Positions 7,810-15,116 of a stretch of 60,952 nt of DNA are shown here, one piece after another (the first letter of the stretch is position 1; each line of letters opens with the position of its first letter). Location of the stretch: the NCBI GenBank assembly GCA_947175645.1, contig CAMWNP010000016.1:1-60952 (forward strand), given 5' to 3'. Source of the DNA: an uncultured Porphyromonadaceae bacterium (GTDB lineage: Bacteria > Bacteroidota > Bacteroidia > Bacteroidales > Muribaculaceae). The notes under the pieces were generated by a model. It had not been told where the DNA came from. It ran no database searches and saw only the letters and a program-made list of their open reading frames with translations. Made by a program: the position numbers and the translations under genes.

Positions 7810-9121
7810 TTTGTTCACTGTTTTCCTGGGAAGGAGCCTTACGGTTACGGTTTTTGTTGCGACGGCGCTGAGGATGGTTTCCCTGACGCTGAGAGTCAGC
7901 CTGCTGAGCCTGTTGTGGAGTCACACTGGCATCGGCGGGACGTGGCTGGCGCTGTTCCTCCTCCTTTGCAGGTGAGTTCTGGCGGTTGGCACCGTTTTTC
8001 TTCTTCTTTTTCTTCTTTTTGTCAAAACGGGTCAGACTGTCCTGACCAAGCAGATCGGCATATTCACCTTTCGGTTTCTCCGCTTTCTCGCCGTCAGGGA
8101 GAAGTTGCAGAGGTTTCTCGCCCTGCTTGTTCATGGCTATTATCTCGAACGCGCGTGCTGCCGTGATTGTCACCAGGTTCGCAGGTACGGATTTGTCGGT
8201 GGAGTATGTTATTTCGCGCTTGAAGATATCGGTCTTGAAGTGGAAATAGGTTGAGTCGGCGGTTTCCAGACGGATTTCCCTGGGAGGAAGACGCTTGACG
8301 CTTTCCACATACATGTCAGCCTCAAAGTTAAGGCAACACTTCAGTTTGGAGCATTGTCCTGCAAGTTTCTGAGGGTTCAGCGAAATATCCTGATAGCGTG
8401 CGGCACTGGTGGCAACGGAAACGAAGTTCGTCATCCAACTTGAGCAGCACAAGGGACGTCCGCATGGACCAATACCGCCTATTCTGCCGGCTTCCTGGCG
8501 AGCCCCTATCTGTTTCATTTCTATTCTTATCTTGAAGGTATCGGCCAGAACCTTTATCAGTTGACGGAAGTCGACACGCTCATCGGCTATGTAATAGAAG
8601 ATGGCTTTGTTGCCGTCGCCCTGATATTCCACGTCACCTATCTTCATGTTCAGTTTCAGATCCTCGGCTATCCGGCGCGAACGTATCATAGTGTCGTTTT
8701 CGCGTGCCTTGGCTTTCTCAAAAAGTTCCATGTCGGCGGGACGCGCCTTGCGGAAAACCCTCTTTATCTCGGCATCGGATTTTAAACCGGCCTTACGCAT
8801 TTGCAGGCGCACCAGAGTGCCGGTCATCGTCACCTGACCTATGTCATGTCCGGGAGATGCCTCCACGGCCACCCAGTCGCCTATCTCCAGCGGCAGGTCA
8901 GTGGAGTTTTTGTAGAACCCCTTGCGTGTGTTCTTGAACTGCACCTCCACGATGTTGTCATCGGCGAAGCCACCGGGAACATCGGAAAGCCAGTTGAAGC
9001 AGTGGAGTTTTCCTCGTTGTCCTGACCCGTCGCAACTGTCGCAGCGGCGGCAGTTTGGTTTCTCCTGCCCGGGTCCTGATTCATCGATAAAGTCAGCAGG
9101 AGTGGTTATGTCCGCTTCCAT
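7802..9121 (-). CDS. ricT: PSP1-domain protein, RicT/YaaT family
   Basis: Cytosolic protein of 439 residues. The PSP1 domain occupies the central part, with the Cys-rich GGIGPCGRPLCC and CSKLKCCLNFE that bind Fe-S clusters in the B. subtilis Ric complex. An N-terminal CRRCDSCDGSG is an additional Cys pair, and the C-terminal ~90 residues are a Lys/Gln/Pro-rich disordered tail with a run of lysines. In B. subtilis, YaaT promotes RNA maturation by RNase Y, and here the gene directly follows rny with a 1-base TAATG overlap. A shared role in RNA decay is a reasonable inference. Confidence 0.88.
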   Translation of the reverse strand: MEADITTPADFIDESGPGQEKPNCRRCDSCDGSGQRGKLHCFNWLSDVPGGFADDNIVEVQFKNTRKGFYKNSTDLPLEIGDWVAVEASPGHDIGQVTMTGTLVRLQMRKAGLKSDAEIKRVFRKARPADMELFEKAKARENDTMIRSRRIAEDLKLNMKIGDVEYQGDGNKAIFYYIADERVDFRQLIKVLADTFKIRIEMKQIGARQEAGRIGGIGPCGRPLCCSSWMTNFVSVATSAARYQDISLNPQKLAGQCSKLKCCLNFEADMYVESVKRLPPREIRLETADSTYFHFKTDIFKREITYSTDKSVPANLVTITAARAFEIIAMNKQGEKPLQLLPDGEKAEKPKGEYADLLGQDSLTRFDKKKKKKKKNGANRQNSPAKEEEQRQPRPADASVTPQQAQQADSQRQGNHPQRRRNKNRNRKAPSQENSEQND

Positions 9122-10653
9122 TATTTAGCAAAACTTACTGAGCGGGTTTCGCGGATGACGGTGATTTTCACCTGTCCCGGATAGGTCATCTCGTCCTGGA
9201 TACGCTTGGCGATTTCTGCCGACAGTTTTTCTGTCTCTACGTCATCGATCTTATCTGCACCTACAATCACGCGCAGTTCACGACCCGCCTGGATGGCATA
9301 GGTTTTGATGACGCCGGGGTAACTGAGTGCAAGTTGTTCCAGATCGTTGAGACGTTTGATGTATGCTTCTACGATTTCCCGACGTGCACCCGGACGTGCG
9401 CCTGAGATGGCGTCGCAAACCTGAACGATGGGTGCAAGAAGCGAGGTCTGCTCTATTTCATCGTGGTGAGCACCTATGGCATTGCATATCTCAGGTTTCT
9501 CTTTGTATTTTTCGGCGAGTTTCATGCCGAGAAGTGCGTGGGGAAGTTCGGGTTCTTCATCGGGAACCTTGCCGATGTCATGCAGGAGACCGGCGCGACG
9601 TGCTTTCTTGGGGTTCAGACCGAGTTCGGATGCCATTATCGCGCAGAGGTTGGCTGTTTCGCGTGAGTGCTGGAGCAGGTTCTGGCCGTAACTTGAGCGG
9701 TATTTCATCTTGCCCACCAGGCGGATAAGGTCAGGGTGCAGACCGTGAATACCCAGGTCAATGGCTGTGCGTTTTCCTGTTTCAACGATCTCTTCTTCGA
9801 TCTGACGACGTACTTTGGCTACAACTTCCTCGATTCGTGCAGGGTGGATGCGCCCGTCGGCAACCAGTTGATGAAGCGCAAGACGTGCGATTTCGCGGCG
9901 TACGGGATCAAAGCCTGAGAGCACAATGGCCTCGGGGGTGTCATCCACTATGATTTCAATTCCGGTTGCGGCTTCCAGGGCACGTATGTTGCGGCCTTCA
10001 CGACCGATGATGCGTCCTTTGATTTCATCCGAATCAATGTGGAAAATTGTGACGGAGTTCTCGATGGCGGTTTCCGTTGCCACACGCTGGATTGACTGGA
10101 CCACGATTTTTTTTGCTTCTTTGTTAGCGGTCATCTTGGCCTCATCCATGATGTCATTAATGTAAGACGCAGCGGCGGTTTTAGCCTCATCCTTGAGAGA
10201 TTCCACAAGTTTTTCCTTTGCTTCCTCACTGCTCAGACCGGATATGTATTCCAGTTGTGTGCGAGCGTTGCCTATTAGTTTTTCAAGTTCCTCGCGGCGC
10301 ATTTCGTTGGCAGCGATCTGCGATTCAAGATTGGAACGTACTCCATCAAGTTCATTGCGTGTACGCTGATTCTCGCTCTGCTGCTGATTCAACTGAGTTT
10401 CACGCTGGCGGATCTTCGCTTCTTGTGACTGAATCTTGGAGAGTCGCTGGTTGGCGGTTCTCTCGGCGTCGGATTTTATTTTCATTTCCTGTTCGCGCGC
10501 CTCGAGGAGTTTGTTTTTCATTATGACATCGGCCTCGCGCTGAGCATCCTCAATGATGATTTTCGCACGGCTCTTTGCCAGTGATTTCTGAACCAGGAAT
10601 GTTGCTGCCACTCCCACCGCCAGTGCTATTACGGAACAAATGATATACAGCAT
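9121..10653 (-). CDS. rny: Ribonuclease Y
   Basis: Membrane-anchored endoribonuclease that starts mRNA decay. From the ATG at 10653 the 510-residue protein has an N-terminal transmembrane helix ([17 protein letters not shown]), a long coiled coil (~25-190), a KH RNA-binding domain ([10 protein letters not shown], ~residue 215) and an HD nuclease domain (LLHDIGK, ~residue 359). The frame stays open upstream to 10965, but that part overlaps a structured RNA and looks non-coding. The ATG at 10653 gives the canonical RNase Y N-terminus. Directly upstream of ricT. Confidence 0.94.
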   Translation of the reverse strand: MLYIICSVIALAVGVAATFLVQKSLAKSRAKIIIEDAQREADVIMKNKLLEAREQEMKIKSDAERTANQRLSKIQSQEAKIRQRETQLNQQQSENQRTRNELDGVRSNLESQIAANEMRREELEKLIGNARTQLEYISGLSSEEAKEKLVESLKDEAKTAAASYINDIMDEAKMTANKEAKKIVVQSIQRVATETAIENSVTIFHIDSDEIKGRIIGREGRNIRALEAATGIEIIVDDTPEAIVLSGFDPVRREIARLALHQLVADGRIHPARIEEVVAKVRRQIEEEIVETGKRTAIDLGIHGLHPDLIRLVGKMKYRSSYGQNLLQHSRETANLCAIMASELGLNPKKARRAGLLHDIGKVPDEEPELPHALLGMKLAEKYKEKPEICNAIGAHHDEIEQTSLLAPIVQVCDAISGARPGARREIVEAYIKRLNDLEQLALSYPGVIKTYAIQAGRELRVIVGADKIDDVETEKLSAEIAKRIQDEMTYPGQVKITVIRETRSVSFAK

Positions 10654-10674
10654 GTAGATTATAGTTTTATAAGT

Positions 10675-10753
10675 TAAAAGAAAAGCACCACGCCTCACAA
10701 CCGGAGTACAGCCTCCCTGAGAGGCCCCACTCTTGAAAAATGAGGTGAAGTGC
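10675..10753 (-). terminator. Terminator of the zapA-rny intergenic RNA
   Basis: Reading minus, GCACTTCACCTCA pairs imperfectly with TGAGGCGTGGTGC around an inner hairpin GCCTC-TCAGG-GAGGC, followed by TTTTCTTTT. It sits just before the rny start. This would end a short RNA or act as an attenuator for rny. Confidence 0.5.
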
Positions 10754-10779
10754 AGGATAAATTCACGAGGTTCTCCATG

Positions 10780-10980
10780 GCTTGCCGTGAGGGCTGCAAT
10801 GGAGATGTTTTTCCGGATACATACGGCCCGAGGTCCGTTAGCCGGGGGTACTCCTAAAGGGAGAAACCCGGGCCACCTCTGTGGCTCCCGACATTGTTTC
10901 CGGAGCGCTACGGCATCAAGATGCCGGAACGTAGAAGTCCGTTGCATCTGTAGCCTGAGGCTCACGATATTGTTTCATTT
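10780..10980 (-). ncRNA. Structured RNA between zapA and rny, possible 6S RNA
   Basis: Reading minus, GTGAG (10961-10965) pairs with CTCAC (10787-10791), closing an irregular rod of about 180 nt. GGCT/AGCC and GCAA/TTGC extend the closing stem, and a large unpaired middle follows. There is a side hairpin CGGCAT-CTTG-ATGCCG (10911-10926) and a strong apical stem GAGGT...ACCTC (10830-10879) that contains GCCCGGGT/ACCCCCGGC. The length, the single long hairpin with a central bubble and the neighbouring zapA (next to ssrS in E. coli) all fit 6S RNA, which traps RNA polymerase. I cannot confirm conserved 6S sequence motifs. The conserved signatures of RNase P RNA and tmRNA are absent. Confidence 0.5.
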
Positions 10981-10992
10981 CCACCCGGCTTG

Positions 10993-11068
10993 GATTATTT
11001 GCAGATGGCCCGTCATGTTATGTCCCGCAGGAATGGAGTCATAACTGTTTCCACCATCTGTGATAATC
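10993..11068 (-). promoter_or_regulatory. Long hairpin upstream of the structured RNA
   Basis: Three collinear stems: GATTAT/ATAATC, CAGATGG/CCATCTG and GTTATG/CATAAC, separated by small internal loops, over 76 bases. It lies 20 bases after the zapA stop, between zapA and the candidate RNA gene. It could be the 5' part of a longer RNA, an mRNA 3' end stabiliser for zapA, or a leader element. It has no T run, so it is not a classic terminator. Confidence 0.45.
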
Positions 11069-11087
11069 AAACGTTGACTAACCCGCT

Positions 11088-11408
11088 TCAGCGAGCCTCA
11101 TCATTGTTCGGCTGAGATTCAGCCGTGCCGAGTATCATTCGGTCGATTTCATGTTCAAAGTTCTCCAGCAACGACTCCAACTCCATGTCGTCGTTCATTC
11201 TGACCACATACACCTGGGCGAACCGCAGTGCAATCATAGCCAGAATATCCTTAGAACTCTTTTTTGGATAGTAGCGGCTCCATTTCACCCAAAGGTTATT
11301 CACCTGGTCACGCGCACCCATCCAACTTGCCTCATCCTCCGGAGTAGTCCGGATTGTGATCAGTTCCAGATCGGCTATCTTAAGATTCAACTCTTTTATT
11401 TCGCTCAT
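11088..11408 (-). CDS. zapA: Cell division protein ZapA
   Basis: FtsZ-associated protein that bundles FtsZ filaments at the division ring. The 106 residues show the ZapA pattern: an N-terminal beta segment (LNLKIADLELITIRTTPEDE), a helix with the family phrase KDILAMIALRFAQVYV, and a C-terminal helix. It lies 4 bases downstream of a coiled-coil gene in the same operon and upstream of the structured RNA and rny. Confidence 0.82.
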   Translation of the reverse strand: MSEIKELNLKIADLELITIRTTPEDEASWMGARDQVNNLWVKWSRYYPKKSSKDILAMIALRFAQVYVVRMNDDMELESLLENFEHEIDRMILGTAESQPNNDEAR

Positions 11409-11412
11409 GACA

Positions 11413-11706
11413 TCATTGTGTTAGTTCTTTAATGCACTTGTTGATGTCCCGCACTAAACCGGATAATACGGCACGGCTCTGCTCCACCTGCTCCCTGGTA
11501 GGGGCAAAAGTGCTGGCTATCTGCAAGTACTCCAGTTGGGCTTTCAGATTCTGGATTTCGCGGCGCTGCCGGTCAACAATCTCCTGCAGGTTCGCAGCCT
11601 GCCTGAGCGCATCATCTTTTTCCCTGCGGAGTATCGCCCCCTGCTCGAGCAAAAGATCAAGTTTGCTCTTCAAACGAAGCAGTCGTTGTTGCAGTTCTTC
11701 GGCCAT
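11413..11706 (-). CDS. Small coiled-coil protein upstream of zapA (ZapB-like?)
   Basis: A 97-residue cytosolic protein with heptad-like helix over residues ~1-65 (LLRLKSKLDLLLEQG, then DRQRREIQNLKAQLEYLQ) and a short C-terminal helix. E. coli ZapB is an ~80-residue coiled coil that binds ZapA. The shape and the 4-base spacing to zapA suggest an analogous partner, but low-complexity coiled coils cannot be assigned by sequence alone. Confidence 0.6.
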   Translation of the reverse strand: MAEELQQRLLRLKSKLDLLLEQGAILRREKDDALRQAANLQEIVDRQRREIQNLKAQLEYLQIASTFAPTREQVEQSRAVLSGLVRDINKCIKELTQ

Positions 11707-11721
11707 TTCTCCAATTTTTTA

Positions 11722-11729
11722 CAAAATTA
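11722..11729 (-). promoter_or_regulatory. Candidate -7 box for the zapA operon
   Basis: TAATTTTG on the minus strand, matching TAnnTTTG, 16 bases before the coiled-coil start codon. No clear TTTG lies at the right distance upstream, so support is moderate and the 5' leader would be very short. Confidence 0.4.
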
Positions 11730-11829
11730 ATGATTTATTTTTAATATTGCTATTTTGCAACGTTTTTTTTTGAACTTCCCGGAAAGTTTCATTGTTATAT
11801 ATGCAAACGAACATAAACAAAAAATTATT

Positions 11830-12411
11830 ATGGCAGATAAATCAATACGCGGTACTCAAACCGAACATAATCTTCTGGCAGCGTTCGCCGGTGAAAGCCA
11901 GGCACGCTCACGTTACGAACTTTTTGCACGCAAGGCAATCGAAGAGGGATATCATCAGATAGCGGCTGTGTTCGCCATGACCGCTGATCAGGAACTTGAA
12001 CACGCACGCCGTTTCTTTGAACAACTTGAAGGAGGTTCGGTTGAGATCAAGGCTGCTTACCCTGCAGGTGTGGTTGCCGACACCCGTACAAACCTTGCCG
12101 AGGCTGCGGCCGGAGAACGTGAGGAATGGAGCGATCTTTATCAGAACTTCGCACAGGTTGCAGAGGATGAAGGATTCCCCAAAATTGCCGCTTTGTTCCG
12201 TTTAGTAGGTAAAGTTGAGGTTGAGCATGAACAGCGTTATCTCAAACTTCTCGCCCGCATGGAGTCAGGCACAGTATTCTCTCAGGATGAGGAGACTGCA
12301 TGGATTTGCACCAAATGTGGCTACGTTCATTATGGCAAGTCAGCACCTCAGAAATGTCCTGTATGCGGTGCGGAACAGGGATGGTTTGAACGTAAACCTG
12401 ACAATTATTGA
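11830..12411 (+). CDS. rbr: Rubrerythrin
   Basis: Non-heme di-iron peroxidase that reduces hydrogen peroxide in anaerobes. It has 193 residues. The erythrin domain (1-~150) has ligands at E22 (AGESQARSRY), ExxH at 55-58 (ELEH) and a second ExxH in VEHEQRY. The C-terminal rubredoxin domain has two CxxC pairs (CTKCGY and CPVCGA). The start ATG at 11830 is chosen because the family begins near MADKSIRGTQTEHNL; the frame is open further up without family residues. Monocistronic, ended by a strong terminator. Confidence 0.95.
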   Translation: MADKSIRGTQTEHNLLAAFAGESQARSRYELFARKAIEEGYHQIAAVFAMTADQELEHARRFFEQLEGGSVEIKAAYPAGVVADTRTNLAEAAAGEREEWSDLYQNFAQVAEDEGFPKIAALFRLVGKVEVEHEQRYLKLLARMESGTVFSQDEETAWICTKCGYVHYGKSAPQKCPVCGAEQGWFERKPDNY

Positions 12412-12440
12412 TTCTCGATACAGTTATACTGATTCTTATG

Positions 12441-12466
12441 GAGGGACTTTGCGGTCCCTCTTTTTT
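12441..12466 (+). terminator. Terminator of rubrerythrin
   Basis: A perfect 7-bp stem GAGGGAC/GTCCCTC with a 6-base loop and six T residues, 29 bases after the stop. Confidence 0.9.
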
Positions 12467-12494
12467 AGTATGACAAGCCCGTCATACTAAAAAA
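12461..12494. terminator. Perfect 14-bp inverted repeat, bidirectional terminator
   Basis: TTTTTTAGTATGAC, a 6-base loop, then GTCATACTAAAAAA. The arms end in T6/A6, so each strand shows a stem followed by a T run. It sits between convergent rubrerythrin and the decarboxylase operon and shares its T run with the preceding terminator. Confidence 0.75.
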
Positions 12495-12528
12495 TACAGG
12501 CGGTGCGCCGGAGTGGTGCACCGCCTGT
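12487..12528 (-). terminator. Terminator of the decarboxylase operon
   Basis: A perfect 11-bp stem ACAGGCGGTGC/GCACCGCCTGT followed on the minus strand by ATTTTTT, 23 bases after the beta-subunit stop. Confidence 0.88.
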
Positions 12529-12550
12529 GTTATCTGAGGTCTGTTGCTTA

Positions 12551-13714
12551 TCAGGCGAGGAAGCCGAGGAGCACACCGGCAGCCACGGCTGAACCGATCA
12601 CACCTGCAACGTTCGGACCCATGGCGTGCATGAGCAGGTAGTTGGAGGGATCATATTCAAGACCGAGGTTGTTGGAGATACGTGCTGACATGGGCACGGC
12701 TGATACGCCGGCATTACCGATGAGCGGATTGATCTTCTTGGACTTGGGAAGGAAGATGTTGAAGATCTTCACGAAGCATACACCTGAAGCCGAAGCGATG
12801 ATGAACGCCATAAATCCGAGGAAGAAGATGAAGATGGTTTCCGGAGTAAGGAATGAAGTTGCCTGAGTGGAGGCACCCACGGTCATACCCAGAAGAATTG
12901 TCACGATATCAGTAAGTGCGTTGCTTGCGGTTTTTGCAAGACGTGTGGTAACACCACATTCACGCAGGAGGTTACCGAAGAACAGCATGCCGAGCAGTGG
13001 CAGACCGGAAGGCACAACGAAACAGGTCAGCATCATGCCCACTATGGGGAAGATGATCTTTTCGTTCTGCGATACGGCGCGGGCAGGTTTCATGCGTATC
13101 AGTCGCTCGTTTTTGGTGGTGAGCAGTCGCATGATCGGGGGCTGGATTACAGGCACGAGGGCCATATAAGAGTAAGCCGACACTGCGATGGCTCCCATCA
13201 GGTTGGGGGCGAGTTTCGATGAAAGGAAGATTGCAGTAGGACCGTCAGCACCACCGATGATTGCGATGGCACCGGCCTGGTCAGGTTCAAAACCTATTGC
13301 CAGTGCAACCATGTAGGCACCGAAGATACCGAACTGTGCGGCCGCGCCTATGAGCATGAGTTTGGGGTTTGCGATAAGAGCGGAGAAGTCAGTCATCGCA
13401 CCGATACCGAGGAAAATCAGAGGGGGATACCAACCGGCGCTCACACCGTTGTAGAGGATGTTGAGCACGGAGCCCTCCTCGTAGATGCCTATTTCCAGTC
13501 CTGCGTGGGTGTTGAAGGGGATGTTGCCGATGAGGATACCGAAGCCTATGGGCACCAGAAGCATGGGTTCGAAGTCCTTCTTTATGGCGAGCCAGATGAA
13601 GAACAGACCCACGGCAAGCATCACGAAGTGCTGCCACGTTGCGTTGTAGAAGCCGGTGAAGTGCCAGAACTGGGTTAGGTTTGACATTAAGAAATCACCA
13701 AAAGATAGTTCCAT
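12551..13714 (-). CDS. oadB: Na+-translocating decarboxylase beta subunit
   Basis: Integral membrane carboxyl-biotin decarboxylase that pumps sodium out while releasing CO2. It has 387 residues and about ten hydrophobic helices. Hallmark motifs are IIGGADGPTAIFLSSKLAP, around the conserved Asp of helix IV, and GNAGVSAVPMSAR near the C-terminus. With the biotin carrier, OadG-like subunit and CoA carboxyltransferase upstream it forms a methylmalonyl-CoA decarboxylase of the succinate-to-propionate route. A second Met at codon 10 (13687) is an alternative start. Last gene of its operon. Confidence 0.92.
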   Translation of the reverse strand: MELSFGDFLMSNLTQFWHFTGFYNATWQHFVMLAVGLFFIWLAIKKDFEPMLLVPIGFGILIGNIPFNTHAGLEIGIYEEGSVLNILYNGVSAGWYPPLIFLGIGAMTDFSALIANPKLMLIGAAAQFGIFGAYMVALAIGFEPDQAGAIAIIGGADGPTAIFLSSKLAPNLMGAIAVSAYSYMALVPVIQPPIMRLLTTKNERLIRMKPARAVSQNEKIIFPIVGMMLTCFVVPSGLPLLGMLFFGNLLRECGVTTRLAKTASNALTDIVTILLGMTVGASTQATSFLTPETIFIFFLGFMAFIIASASGVCFVKIFNIFLPKSKKINPLIGNAGVSAVPMSARISNNLGLEYDPSNYLLMHAMGPNVAGVIGSAVAAGVLLGFLA

Positions 13715-13735
13715 TTCAGTTTATTTTGGTGTTAG

Positions 13736-14170
13736 TTATTCAATAGTGATGAGGACTGCGCCTTCCAGAACTGATTCGCCCTGAGCGACGCTGATAGATG
13801 CCACTTTGCCGTCACGTCCGGCATGGATGGCGTTTTCCATTTTCATTGCCTCGAGCATTATTACGGTGTCAGCGGCCTTAACGGTGTCGCCAACTTTCAC
13901 GTTGATGCTGAGGATGACGCCGGGGAGCGGGGCCTTTACAGCGGTGCCACCGGCAGCGGGTGCGGCGGGTTTGCTGATTACCTTCGCTCCTGATTCGGTG
14001 CGGGGTGCTGCTGAAGGACGGGGTGCTTTCACTACCTTTACGGCGGGAGCCTTCTCCATTTCAACTTTGTAAGGCACGCCGTTTACTTCAACGGTCACGA
14101 TGTTGTCCTCGAGATCGCCTACGGAAACATTGTAGGAGTTACCGTTGATTTTATACTTATATTCTTTCAT
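13736..14170 (-). CDS. Biotin carboxyl carrier subunit of the decarboxylase
   Basis: A 144-residue carrier. An N-terminal beta region (1-40) is joined by an Ala/Pro/Lys-rich linker (~41-78) to a biotinyl domain with EAMKMEN, the biotinylated residue being K110. It shuttles the carboxyl group from the carboxyltransferase to the membrane subunit. It lies 21 bases upstream of the beta subunit and belongs to the gamma/carrier class (MmdC-like). Confidence 0.92.
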   Translation of the reverse strand: MKEYKYKINGNSYNVSVGDLEDNIVTVEVNGVPYKVEMEKAPAVKVVKAPRPSAAPRTESGAKVISKPAAPAAGGTAVKAPLPGVILSINVKVGDTVKAADTVIMLEAMKMENAIHAGRDGKVASISVAQGESVLEGAVLITIE

Positions 14171-14193
14171 ATTGATCAGAAATGTGAAATTTG

Positions 14194-15096
14194 TTATTTG
14201 GGAAGATGACGCATGCCGTAGATTTTTGAACTCCAGGGAGAGTAACTGCGACGTACTTTGTTGATTGTAAGGATGGTGGATTCCTGGTCGTGTGCGTCGA
14301 AGTGATCGCGCAGGGCCATGGCGATTGCCGCTATTTCCTCACCTGTGTCATGGCCGGTAGCGGCATGAGCATCGGTGTCTGCCACGGAAATGCCGTGAGC
14401 CTCCATCTTGTTGCGGCGTGCGATGCTTTCGCCTATTTTGCTTATGGCGAGGAAGCAAAGACAGAGAATGAGAAGGGCTGAGAACACAATGGACATAGCC
14501 ATTATAGTCATGGCAAATCCATTTTTGTCGCGCGCCTTGAACAAGGCAATCTTGTCGTTCTGATCACGGATGATGTTGTTGCTTGAAGGAGTGATGTAGT
14601 TGTCTCCTTCGTCATCGCGCATCTGCCATTCGCCTGCTCCGTCAACGGAACGGGCATACGACATGCCTCTACCGAGCGAAGCGGGAACGGTAACGGAGTC
14701 AATCAGTGTGATTCCGTTTGCGTCATACACGCCGATCCAGTTGTCCTTACCCTCTTCAAGAAGGAAATTGAGGTGGAATGTGCCGCGTGAAGGTTTGCCG
14801 TCAGCCCAGAAAATCACGTGCTGACGTTTGGGGATGCGTGTGTTCACATCGCCCAGAGGCACGGGATATTTCTTGGGGTTCTGGGGGTCGTTGGTGATGT
14901 AGACGCTGGAGATTTCCATGGGAGCGTGCAGTGAGTTGAAGAGTTCAATCCATGCGTGTCGCTGCCCGAAGTCATCCACGGCGTTTGAATCATTGACGAC
15001 CATCACCTCATTGATGCGGAGCGCTGAACGGCCTTGACCGTTGACTGCGGCGCAGCAGAAGAGGGCGATTATCAATAAGAAAATATTCTTTTTCAT
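14194..15096 (-). CDS. Lamin-tail domain fused to OadG-like decarboxylase subunit
   Basis: A 300-residue protein. A signal peptide (1-20, ending VNGQG) precedes a lamin-tail-type beta-sandwich (~25-165: LRINEVMVVND, HAWIELFN, PKRQHVIFWADG). A transmembrane helix at ~196-222 (MTIMAMSIVFSALLILCLCF) and a cytosolic tail with ISKIGESIARRN resemble OadG/MmdD, the small subunit that tethers the decarboxylase. Its position between carboxyltransferase and carrier supports that role. The exported lamin-tail part has no obvious function in a sodium pump. Confidence 0.8.
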   Translation of the reverse strand: MKKNIFLLIIALFCCAAVNGQGRSALRINEVMVVNDSNAVDDFGQRHAWIELFNSLHAPMEISSVYITNDPQNPKKYPVPLGDVNTRIPKRQHVIFWADGKPSRGTFHLNFLLEEGKDNWIGVYDANGITLIDSVTVPASLGRGMSYARSVDGAGEWQMRDDEGDNYITPSSNNIIRDQNDKIALFKARDKNGFAMTIMAMSIVFSALLILCLCFLAISKIGESIARRNKMEAHGISVADTDAHAATGHDTGEEIAAIAMALRDHFDAHDQESTILTINKVRRSYSPWSSKIYGMRHLPK

Positions 15097-15116
15097 GTCC
15101 GATGGTGGTGTGAGTA

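Noticed and set aside
10654-10965. An open frame extending RNase Y upstream by 104 residues
   Set aside because: The extension has no family similarity, overlaps the structured RNA and its terminator, and the ATG at 10653 gives the standard RNase Y membrane helix.
10780-10980. RNase P RNA or tmRNA as the identity of the structured RNA
   Set aside because: The conserved GGAAAGTC core of RNase P and the tRNA-like T arm and tag frame of tmRNA are not visible.
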